A stretch of DNA of 58,206 nt, taken from HRBIN16 sp049969495. Lineage in GTDB: Bacteria; Armatimonadota; HRBIN16. The translations under genes were made by a program, and so were the position numbers. The notes beneath the pieces were generated by a model. It had not been told where the DNA came from. It did no database searches and was given only the letters and a program-made list of their open reading frames with translations. Shown in pieces: positions 51,011 through 58,199 of this stretch (position 1 is the first letter of the stretch; each line of letters begins with the position of its first letter). The DNA lies in contig JBMFOT010000013.1 of NCBI GenBank assembly GCA_049969495.1, positions 1-58,206 of the forward strand, in the 5' to 3' direction.

Positions 51011-52114
51011 ATGCTTACCCTGCGTTATGCGGTGGCAGGAGGTCTGCTGTTGCTATTGTCGCTGGCGTGTTTGCAGGCGCATTCGCAGCCGCCGACGATA
51101 TTTCGCACGCGGGTCATCCATCGCCACACGAACTCGGTGCAGTCGGTGCACATCAACAACAACGGCTGGATTGTGTGGTCGGAAGGGGATTTCAGCCGCA
51201 GTGACGTGTGGCTGTACGACGGCTCGCAGGTGCGTCGGTTGAGCGCGGGAGAGCAAGGGCGTCTGAACACGTACCCACGTCTGAACAACCTGAACCAGAT
51301 TGTGTGGCGGTATGATGACGGCTCGTTGTCCGACGTGGTGCTGTGGGATAGTGGTGGACTGACGAACATCACCCGCAGCGACGGCTCGGTGGGCTTCGGT
51401 GCGCCGGACATCAACGATTCCGGCTGGGTGGTCACCACGGGAACAAACGCCACGACAGGCTACCAGGACATCTATCTCTGGAAGCCCGGCTACTCGGAAC
51501 CGGAGAACCTGACCCACTGGGCGGACTTTGACAGCCAGAACCCGCGCATCAATAATCTGGGAGAAGTGGTATGGAACGCAGTGGATACCGGTGCCAATCC
51601 GCAGATTTACCTGGCGCACGCTGACGATATGATGAACTACCGCGACCTGACGGGCAATACCGTTGGCGACGATTACTCCTCGCCCGACCTCAACGACAGT
51701 GGACAGGTGGTGTGGATGCACCATAACGGCAGCAACTGGAACATCGAGGTGTGGTCGGAAGCGACAGGAGTTGTCGCGCTGACGAATAACACGGGCAACG
51801 CCGCCAGCACGTTCCCCGCCATCAACAATCTGGGCTGGATTGCGTATGAACAGTCTGTGCTGTTCCGCAAGTATGATGTGCACCTGTTCGCGAATGGGCA
51901 GGTCATACCGCTCACCGACAACACCGACCCCACGCGCAGTTTCCGTATCGCACTAAACGACCGGGGTGAGCTGGTGTGGGTTACCCGCGAGGACATCGGC
52001 GGCGTGCGCTACTGGAGCGTGATTCTTGCACAGCCGGTACCGGAACCTGCAACGGGTGTGGCGCTTCTTAGTGGTTGGGGGTTGCTGATGTTGCTGAGGC
52101 GCAAGCGCGGATAA
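51011..52114 (+). CDS. PEP-CTERM protein with seven INNxGxIVW-type repeats
   Basis: 367 residues. Signal peptide (LLLLLSLACLQAHSQ), then seven regularly spaced repeats with a central motif like INNNGWIVW, LNNLNQIVW, INDSGWVV, INNLGEVVW, LNDSGQVVW, INNLGWIAY and LNDRGELVW. They are about 45-50 residues apart, which predicts a seven-bladed beta-propeller. The C-terminal anchor is VPEPATGVALLSGWGLLMLLRRKRG. The start is at 51011 after AAAGGAGGG, not the upstream frame inside purD. The binding partner is unknown. Confidence 0.85.
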   Translation: MLTLRYAVAGGLLLLLSLACLQAHSQPPTIFRTRVIHRHTNSVQSVHINNNGWIVWSEGDFSRSDVWLYDGSQVRRLSAGEQGRLNTYPRLNNLNQIVWRYDDGSLSDVVLWDSGGLTNITRSDGSVGFGAPDINDSGWVVTTGTNATTGYQDIYLWKPGYSEPENLTHWADFDSQNPRINNLGEVVWNAVDTGANPQIYLAHADDMMNYRDLTGNTVGDDYSSPDLNDSGQVVWMHHNGSNWNIEVWSEATGVVALTNNTGNAASTFPAINNLGWIAYEQSVLFRKYDVHLFANGQVIPLTDNTDPTRSFRIALNDRGELVWVTREDIGGVRYWSVILAQPVPEPATGVALLSGWGLLMLLRRKRG

Positions 52115-52117
52115 CAA

Positions 52118-52149
52118 TGCTAAGTGGGTGCGCATGGAAGATTCGACAT
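52118..52149. repeat. Interspersed repeat, copy 2 (opposite orientation to 37511)
   Basis: A 32-base sequence identical in 30 positions to the reverse complement of 37511-37542. It begins 4 bases after the PEP-CTERM gene stop. The rest of the 52150-52287 gap holds GAAGCCAGCCTGCGC (52161-52175), also found at 39400, and an imperfect palindrome AACCCTGCGAAGGCAGGGGTT. Confidence 0.85.
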
Positions 52150-52287
52150 CTCCATCGTTCGAAGCCAGCCTGCGCTGGCTCATAACCCTGCGAAGGCAGG
52201 GGTTTGTGTGCAGGGGAACGGTTTTAGCCGTGCATGTTTGCCATGTTGAAGCCCTGGGATACATTTGCCTAATGGAGAACCTGTGCG

Positions 52288-53550
52288 TTGCCTGAACAGA
52301 CTACTGCTCATACGAGATACTCCATCAGTCAGCATGACCGCCTGGTGCTGAGGGAGCTGGCGAAGCGGGTAGCGGAGCTCGCCGCGCGTCCAGTAGAGGC
52401 AGAGAAGCGCGAACTGTGGTACCGTCACAACGCACTGGAGCCCACACGTCCCCTTGTCTTCTGTGACCCCGAAAACGGCTGGAACGAAATTCTCACCCCT
52501 GACCAGTTGCAATGCGAGGGGGGACTGGCACGTGGTTGGGAGTGGCATCTGCGTCGCGAGATATGCTGGGGTGAGCGGATACAGGACGACCGGGTGACTG
52601 AGCCGTACTTCAATGTGGGACATGTGTACACCGAAACCGACTGGGGGTTGCGCGAAACCCGGATCGGCGGACAGGGTGGCGGCGCGTGGCGGTGGGAAGC
52701 TCCCCTGAAGAGCTATGATGACATGGACAAGTTGCGCTTCCCGCAGATTACGGTGGACTACGAGGCGACGGACAAGGTATTACAGCTGGCTCAGGAAACA
52801 TTTGGGGACATCCTGCATGTGCGATTGAAAACCGGCTGGTGGTGGTCGTTCGGCATGACGCAGATGCTGGTGTATCTGCGCGGACTGGAACAAATTATGT
52901 ACGACATGGTGGACCGCCCGGACGACCTGCATCGGTTGATGGCGTTCCTGCGGGATGGGCATGTGGCAAAGCTGGAGTTTCTGGAGCGGAATAATCTGCT
53001 TTTCCTGAACAACGGTGGCTCCTACGTCGGCTCTGGCGGCTTCGGATGGACGCATGAGTTGCCTCAACCGGACTTCGACGGGCACGTCCGCCCCATCGAC
53101 ATGTGGGGCTTTGCAGAGAGCCAAGAGACGGTGGGCATCTCCCCGGAGATGTTCGAGGAGTTCATTTTCCCCTACCAGCTGTCGTTGCTGGAGCGATTTG
53201 GGTTGAACTGCTACGGTTGCTGTGAACCTCTGGACTCGCGCTGGCATGTGGTGGCGAAGTTCCCCCGTCTGCGTCGGGTATCGATGTCCCCCTGGGCGAA
53301 TGTGGAGGTGATGGCGGAGCGGCTGGGCAACCGTTACATCTTCTCATGGAAACCGCATCCGGGCGTACTTGCTGCCGATACGTTCGATGAAGGTTTCGTC
53401 AGGCAAACCCTGCGCCGAGGGTTACAGGCACTCAAGAAGAATGATTGTCGGGTGGAGATTATCATGAAGGACTGCCACACTATCCGCAATGACCCGCAAA
53501 GGGTGATTCGGTGGGTGCAGATAGCCAAAGAGGAAGCGGAGGCATGTTAG
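52288..53550 (+). CDS. Uroporphyrinogen decarboxylase-like (URO-D superfamily) protein
   Basis: 420 residues of a URO-D/methyltransferase (MtaA-like) fold. It is not a true HemE. The segments FGDILHVRLKTGWWWSFGMTQMLVYLRGLEQIMYDMVDRP and LLERFGLNCYGCCEPLDSRWHVVAKFPRLRRVSMSPWANVEVMAE match the barrel, with Cys and His as possible metal ligands. Such proteins are numerous in Armatimonadota and usually have unknown substrates. The start is a TTG with GGAG ten bases upstream, the only suitable start. No other methionine is nearby. Confidence 0.72.
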   Translation: MPEQTTAHTRYSISQHDRLVLRELAKRVAELAARPVEAEKRELWYRHNALEPTRPLVFCDPENGWNEILTPDQLQCEGGLARGWEWHLRREICWGERIQDDRVTEPYFNVGHVYTETDWGLRETRIGGQGGGAWRWEAPLKSYDDMDKLRFPQITVDYEATDKVLQLAQETFGDILHVRLKTGWWWSFGMTQMLVYLRGLEQIMYDMVDRPDDLHRLMAFLRDGHVAKLEFLERNNLLFLNNGGSYVGSGGFGWTHELPQPDFDGHVRPIDMWGFAESQETVGISPEMFEEFIFPYQLSLLERFGLNCYGCCEPLDSRWHVVAKFPRLRRVSMSPWANVEVMAERLGNRYIFSWKPHPGVLAADTFDEGFVRQTLRRGLQALKKNDCRVEIIMKDCHTIRNDPQRVIRWVQIAKEEAEAC

Positions 53551-53553
53551 AAG

Positions 53554-55269
53554 ATGATGATGTTGCGAACCGTGCTGATTGTGTTCCTTTGTCTCCTTCC
53601 TGCCTTTGCGACGCCGTCTGGCGAACCGCAGCTGCGCGCTATCTGGGTGGACGGCTTCAACGAGGGAATCAAAACGCCGGAACAGGTAGACACTCTGCTG
53701 GCGCGGGTGCGTCAGGCGGGGCTGAACGCAGTGGTGGTGCAGGTGCGTAAGAGCGCGGATGCGTACTACAACTCGCACTACGAGCCGCGTGCCTCCGATA
53801 TCGCCGAGGGGTTTGACCCGCTGGCGTATCTCATCCAGAAGGCGCATGGAGAGAAACCGTATATTCAGGTGCATACCTGGCTGAACACCTGCGCGGTGGG
53901 CAGGAACCGACACCCGCGCTCCCTGCAAAGCCGTTTCCCCGAATACTTCACGCTCAGCGACATGGGCGAGGACTACGACGGCGAGGCGACCAAGATAGAC
54001 CCCGGTCATCCGGGCGCGGCGGACTGGACGTTCCGAACCTATCTGGACGTGATACGGCATTACGAGGTGGACGGCATCCACTTCGATTTCGTGCGCTTCG
54101 GCGGCGAGCGATGGGGCTATAACCCCGTCAGCGTACAACGCTATAACGAGCGGCGGGGCAGACCCGGCGGTTTCCCCTTCTTCAAAAGCGAGCGGTTCAA
54201 GCAGTGGCGACGCGACCAGGTCACTGCGCTGGTGCGCAAGACCTACCTGTACGCCGCCACCGTGAACCCCAAAGTGCTGGTCTCCGCCGCAACCATTACG
54301 TGGGGCAACGGACCGGAGCAGGACGAGGCATGGACACGCTCCGCCGCCTATTCGCGTGTGTATCAGGACTGGCGCGGCTGGATGGAGGAGGGCATTCTAG
54401 ACTGGAATATCCCGATGTGCTACTATAACGAGCAGAAGTACGCACGCTGGCTGGACAACTGGATGCGCTTTGTGAAGGACCATCAGTATCAACATTACGC
54501 CGCCATCGGACTGGGCAACTACTTGAACCCGATTGAGGACACCCTGAAGCAGATAGAGCGTGTCTGGCAGCCAACCGAACGGGGCAACAAGGTGCGAGGC
54601 GTCTGCTTCTATTCTTATGCTACCACCAACACCGACGCTGCAGGCAAAGCGCAGAAACACAACCCTGCCTTTTACGAGACACTGGGCAGAGTGTTCGGGC
54701 GATGGGTTCCCGTACCGCCGGCGTTGTGGAAGGAGAAGCCCGTTAACGGGCACATCAAAGGCACTATCCTTTACGCGGATACCCTGAACCCTGCCGAGCA
54801 CACGCTGGTCACCCTGAAAGGCGCAGGGCAGGAGCGGGAGCAGTACGTGGACGGCACGGGGTTCTTTGGATTCGCGCATCTGCCGCCCGGCGAGTATACG
54901 CTGACGGTGACGCCTCGCACCGGCTCGCCGCTAAAGGTGAAAGTGCAGGTGCAGGCGGGCAGAGTTGCTACGCGCAACCTGTTGCTGGGTGCTACCGGCG
55001 CGAAGCGGGTGAAGAATCTGGCGGAACTTTCGCGCCTGCCGGAAGGCACACAGGTATTGCTGACCGAACAGGCGGTGACTATAGGTATGCCGGGCACAAC
55101 TGGCGAGTTCCAGATAGGTGAGGTTGGTGTGCGCATACCGGGCGAGCTGCCGTTGTCCTTCATCGCGGGCGACGTCGTGACCGTGATGGGGACGCTCCGC
55201 CGTGAGGGCGGGCGCATCATGCTGGATGGGGCGAAGGCGGTGCTGGTGGATATGCTGCCGAGGAGGTAG
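53554..55269 (+). CDS. GHL10-type glycoside hydrolase with C-terminal beta domain
   Basis: 571 residues. Signal peptide (LLIVFLCLLPAFA type), then a TIM-barrel (about 25-390) of the GHL10/DUF187 YngK-like family: RAIWVDGFNEGIKTPEQVDTLLARVRQAGLNAVVVQVRKSADAYYNS, the catalytic region VDGIHFDFVRF, and IPMCYYNEQKYARWLDNWMRF. The C-terminal 170 residues hold a carboxypeptidase-like regulatory fold and a final OB-like domain. Starts three bases after the URO-D stop (three consecutive ATGs). Acts on extracellular polysaccharide; substrate unknown. Confidence 0.83.
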   Translation: MMMLRTVLIVFLCLLPAFATPSGEPQLRAIWVDGFNEGIKTPEQVDTLLARVRQAGLNAVVVQVRKSADAYYNSHYEPRASDIAEGFDPLAYLIQKAHGEKPYIQVHTWLNTCAVGRNRHPRSLQSRFPEYFTLSDMGEDYDGEATKIDPGHPGAADWTFRTYLDVIRHYEVDGIHFDFVRFGGERWGYNPVSVQRYNERRGRPGGFPFFKSERFKQWRRDQVTALVRKTYLYAATVNPKVLVSAATITWGNGPEQDEAWTRSAAYSRVYQDWRGWMEEGILDWNIPMCYYNEQKYARWLDNWMRFVKDHQYQHYAAIGLGNYLNPIEDTLKQIERVWQPTERGNKVRGVCFYSYATTNTDAAGKAQKHNPAFYETLGRVFGRWVPVPPALWKEKPVNGHIKGTILYADTLNPAEHTLVTLKGAGQEREQYVDGTGFFGFAHLPPGEYTLTVTPRTGSPLKVKVQVQAGRVATRNLLLGATGAKRVKNLAELSRLPEGTQVLLTEQAVTIGMPGTTGEFQIGEVGVRIPGELPLSFIAGDVVTVMGTLRREGGRIMLDGAKAVLVDMLPRR

Positions 55270-55300
55270 ACAATGATAGGCTGTCACCTCGCTAGGATAC

Positions 55301-55547
55301 ATGCTGAGCGGCGTACTGCGCTGGGCAACGGTCAGTAGCCTGCTCGTGGAGAAGGCGCCCGAATCGTATAACTGTTACTTCCCGATGCCTTTCCGCAAGT
55401 GCGCCCGTGTGTACCTGCGCAATGATACCCCCTTACGATATGGCGAATTACAGCTTCGTGGAGTATGAGCTCGCGCCAAATCTGGAGCAGGTAGCGGTGC
55501 CGGCACAAACTGCCCTCGCTCAAACCCCACCAGCCTATGCGTCTGGA
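55301..55547 (+). pseudogene. DUF2961 protein remnant with frameshift
   Basis: One frame reads SYNCYFPMPFRKCARVYLRND, the hallmark core of DUF2961 (a jelly-roll family of carbohydrate-linked proteins). A second frame, starting near 55440, continues ANYSFVEYELAPNLEQ, which corresponds to the next strand of the family. The two frames are offset and the rest of the gene is missing, so this is a frameshifted fragment. Both ends lack the expected domains. It directly follows the GHL10 gene. Confidence 0.6.
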
Positions 55548-55599
55548 TGAGCGACCTGTGGATGACCAGCTGGTGGGGCAAGACGACAGGTTTGTCTCC

Positions 55600-56299
55600 T
55601 GAGGGCGTGCGCGTGTCTTGAGGGGGCAAGAAGATATCGTCGGGGCTAGAAAGGGTTGCGACGACGTCGACGTAGCGTACTGCAACATCCGTTCGCAGGC
55701 GCATCGTGAAGCGACTGGCAACGAAGATCGGTTGCTGGGCGCGTTCGGGCAAAAGCAACGCGATGCCTTCGTGAAATCCTGCTCGCCAAACGTATGCGCC
55801 ATGAAAGTGGTCGGGCACACTCAGCAAAAGCAGTGGCTGGTCGGCAGGCGCATTCTGCAGCGACAACACGCTACTGCGCGCCAGTTCGCCTGCGGTGCGC
55901 CATGCCACTGCCTGTCGAACCGTGCCGCCAAAGTATGCTATCAGCAGAACCAGTACTGCCCATTTCCCTATCTGTATGCCTGGCTTTAGCAGTGTAAGCC
56001 ACGCACCCACCCCCACTGCCACAAACGCTGACGAATGCTTCTTTGCAAAATAGCCCTGCGGCAAAACATCCCAGCGCGCCCAAGTAGCTCGTCACGTTAC
56101 CCCGCTGCTGGAAGCGCATCAGCAGCAGCAACGCGCCGATCGCAGCCGATGTGGCGACCATATCCGCGCGTGCTGCAAACCACGCTACCGCTTCCACATT
56201 CGCTGGCAACACGGCAAATAGAAGCGCTCCTGACGTCCAGCCAGCGCATTCGTGGACAATATGCCTCCCAGCAAAGCCTGCTGTCTCACAGGTATCCAC
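55600..56299 (-). pseudogene. Remnant of a multi-pass membrane glycosyltransferase-like protein
   Basis: Two frames on the minus strand join near 56030. The first reads SGALLFAVLPANVEAVAWFAARADMVATSAAIGALLLL, resembling the signature of PMT-like/TPR-associated membrane glycosyltransferases (GLLFAVHPVHVEAVAW, then RAD). The second reads WRTAGELARSSVLSLQNAPADQPLLLLSVPDHFHGAYVWRAGF, the C-terminal soluble part of the same family. The frameshift, missing N-terminus and missing middle indicate decay. The left boundary is approximate. Confidence 0.6.
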
Positions 56300-56318
56300 C
56301 AGGTTACTTCCTAGGGTA

Positions 56319-56509
56319 CTATTCGCATACTTCTTCCCCTGTTTCCTGCAGATTCCTCCACCACCTGCTGCACGAGTGGTAGTTCCAGTCGGTGCCGTCG
56401 GGGTCTACTGTGTTAATCGGGTCATTGCCTGCATACCGATACAGGTTCGGGTCGCCCGAAGCAGTATCGGGTCGCGTTGGAGCCATCGTGCGGTGCGGGG
56501 GGTATATTC
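56319..56509 (-). pseudogene. RHS repeat-associated core fragment
   Basis: Minus-strand frames read EYTPRTARWLQRDP then, in a frame shifted by a one-base deletion near 56468, DTASGDPNLYRYAGNDPINTVDPDG. This is the end of an RHS core (normally RWLQRDP...NLYAYVGNNPVNAVDPSG). A 20-residue tip follows and ends in TAG at 56319. It starts immediately after the DUF2283 stop. It is a frameshifted remnant of a polymorphic toxin. Confidence 0.8.
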
Positions 56510-56512
56510 CTG

Positions 56513-56725
56513 CTACTTACTGCCGACCCCGGCGTATTCTACGGGCAATAGCCTCTGCAAGTTGACACGATGCGAGGCATCCAGTATCTCAATGCCCACA
56601 ATTTGCCCCCCCTCCCCGATGTCCAGCACAATATCCTCGCTCACCCGTTCGTTTACCACAGGCTGCTGGCAGTCGTCCAAACGCAGGTAGAGCAAGTCGT
56701 TCCGAGCATCATACACTATCTGCAT
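56513..56725 (-). CDS. DUF2283 family protein
   Basis: 70 residues of the DUF2283 pattern: MQIVYDARNDLLYLRLDDC, then an acidic stretch and IVLDIGEGGQIVGIEILDASHRV. DUF2283 genes usually follow DUF4258 genes, as here, and are often regarded as toxin-antitoxin-like pairs. The ATG at 56725 has GGGAGGAAC seven bases upstream. It overlaps the original DUF4258 stop by ten bases. It is intact, although the frame continues upstream because of the frameshift in DUF4258. Confidence 0.8.
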   Translation of the reverse strand: MQIVYDARNDLLYLRLDDCQQPVVNERVSEDIVLDIGEGGQIVGIEILDASHRVNLQRLLPVEYAGVGSK

Positions 56726-56980
56726 GGTTGTTCCTCCCAACGTCCATAAAACACATACACCGTTACGGTCACGATGGTTCCACCTTCCACCCTCCACACG
56801 CTTCTGTTCATAATACTTGCCCAACCGCGCCTGCTGGAATGGATACACCTTTGCCTTCGCCCGCCGACCGCCCTTCGCGATGACGTCAGTGCCCGTGCGC
56901 AATACGTCCTCAATCTCCTGAGCATTCGTACCGCGCTCTGCAGCGCGCTGCAGTGTGTGCGCTTCAATCCGTATCTGCAT
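56716..56980 (-). pseudogene. DUF4258 family gene with frameshift, fused in frame to DUF2283
   Basis: The frame from 56980 reads RIEAHTLQRAAERGTNAQEIEDVL and KVYPFQQARLGKYYEQKRVE, the N-terminal two-thirds of DUF4258. Its expected end, TIVTVTVYVFYGRWEE, is in a different frame ending at 56716. A small indel near 56790-56800 separates them. As a result the 56980 frame has no stop and reads into DUF2283, making a 155-residue hypothetical fusion. Ancestrally this was a separate gene overlapping DUF2283 by ten bases. Confidence 0.7.
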
Positions 56981-57075
56981 CGTAGAACGTGCTCAGTTAC
57001 CGCTGAGGCAACTTGAGCGTCAGTGGTCTATAACTAACGAATCGCTGGCATGTGGGGCGGCCCCCCTTTGCCTGT

Positions 57076-57105
57076 ATCATAACATATAGGCGTCTCTGCT
57101 GGCAA
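57076..57105 (-). promoter_or_regulatory. Promoter of the DUF4258-DUF2283 genes
   Basis: On the minus strand -35 TTGCCA (57105-57100), an 18-base spacer and -10 TATGAT (57081-57076). The DUF4258 start lies 95 bases downstream, past the hairpin GGGGCCGCCCC-like at 57054-57068. Confidence 0.45.
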
Positions 57106-57108
57106 CCA

Positions 57109-57450
57109 TCAGGGCAAGTTCGGTTGTGCCAGCAAGTACTCCAGCGCCTCGCGGAAGGAGGTGAACTCTTGATTAGGCACTCCGTCCTCGTGGTGGATGC
57201 AGTAAACGCGGGGCTGCGTATCTCCCTCTTTGGCGACAAGGAATGCGCCACCACACTCGGCAAGTAGCCAGTACACCTCCTCCTCGATACTTACTTCATA
57301 CATGGAGGCGACGCCAAGCACGGTGTGCTCCTGGCTGGAGAAGCCATCGCATTGCTCCAGCAGTTCCAGATAGTCAGGGGGTAAGCGCAGTCGGCGCTGA
57401 CGCAGCAGCGCCTCACGCTCTTTTGGGTTTAGAGGAAGGACTATCTCCAT
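57109..57450 (-). CDS. SMI1/KNR4 (SUKH)-like immunity protein
   Basis: 113 residues. LRLPPDYLELLEQCDGFSS is the characteristic N-terminal block of SUKH proteins (binding near the LP-x-DY-x2-L motif). The C-terminal region with FTSFREALEYLL is also typical. In polymorphic toxin loci SUKH proteins neutralise the adjacent toxin. It begins inside the last codons of the RHS toxin tip (10-base overlap), so toxin and immunity are translationally coupled. Intact in length. Confidence 0.8.
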   Translation of the reverse strand: MEIVLPLNPKEREALLRQRRLRLPPDYLELLEQCDGFSSQEHTVLGVASMYEVSIEEEVYWLLAECGGAFLVAKEGDTQPRVYCIHHEDGVPNQEFTSFREALEYLLAQPNLP

Positions 57451-57965
57451 GAGGGATACATGGGATTCTGCCGCCTCCAGACCTCAGGTAAGAAACGATA
57501 CCGAAACGGGTCGTTCTTTGCATGTTCCGCTGCCCACATATACTTGGTATTCAAAGGAGAATCCGTAAACCATTTGGGAACCCAGCGATATCGTTGCGGT
57601 ATCCAGTGCGAGGCCTCTACTTTCTCCACACCACGAAGCCTGCCATACACGAATACACGGGCAGGGTCGGGTCTTGCCAGTCCTGCCAACCGTGCGTTTC
57701 GGGCATGCCCCCAAACCCCACCTATCAGGGTAGAATGCATCACTCCTGTTACCTGTCCGCCCTGGTACCATCCACTGCATCGGTCTACCACATCATCTAC
57801 GCCCAGCCACTGGCGGATAGTGCCCGTCAAGCCAAAGGTGAGAGTATCACCCCAGCCTGCAAAGAAGTTCGCTAGGTCATCTAGCCAATCCAGTCCCGAA
57901 GGGTCTACTGTGTTAATAGGATAAACCTTGCAGAACTTTGCAGCACGGGCAAGATCAGGAAAAGG
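57441..57965 (-). pseudogene. Orphan RHS C-terminal toxin tip without its core
   Basis: An open minus frame begins just after the TAG at 57966 with about 15 residues unlike any RHS core. From 57920 it reads PINTVDPSGLDWLDDLANF, then FAGWGDTLTFGLTGTIRQWLG, the classical end of an RHS core and linker. The C-terminal part includes VEASHWIPQRYRWVPKWF and NDPFRYRFLPEVWRRQNP, a Trp/His/Arg-rich domain probably acting as a toxin. No start codon precedes the homologous part, consistent with an orphan cassette that needs recombination to be expressed. Confidence 0.72.
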
Positions 57966-58199
57966 CTAAAACCGCTTTAACCACAGCAAAAAACGCTTCC
58001 AAAAACCAGCTGCACCCCGTGCCTCTGCAGCCTCTCGCCGCTTCCTTTCCCATTCCTGTCTGTTCAAAGCCGCTTTTTCCACTAGAGATAAAATCTCGTG
58101 ATACTGCTGTTCTGAAGGATTATACAATCGGCAGCGTAAGACCTCCATTTGGCGCACTAGTAGCGAGACCGGACGCCCATATTTATCCAATACCACCAT
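57966..58199 (-). CDS. Small charged protein, possibly truncated by window edge
   Basis: 77 residues: MVVLDKYGRPVSLLV, then a long helical section with many Glu, Arg and Lys, and an amphipathic hydrophobic end FWKRFLLWLKRF. A GGAGGA motif is close before the ATG, but spacing is only one base, and the frame is open to the window edge. The start could therefore be upstream. Its stop is in the same frame as the RHS tip. No family was recognised. It may be the immunity gene of the toxin to the right. Confidence 0.45.
   Translation of the reverse strand: MVVLDKYGRPVSLLVRQMEVLRCRLYNPSEQQYHEILSLVEKAALNRQEWERKRREAAEARGAAGFWKRFLLWLKRF

Noticed and set aside
56513..56980. A single genuine 155-residue gene
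   Set aside because: It is the product of a frameshift joining DUF4258 and DUF2283, each of which has its own SD and family end.
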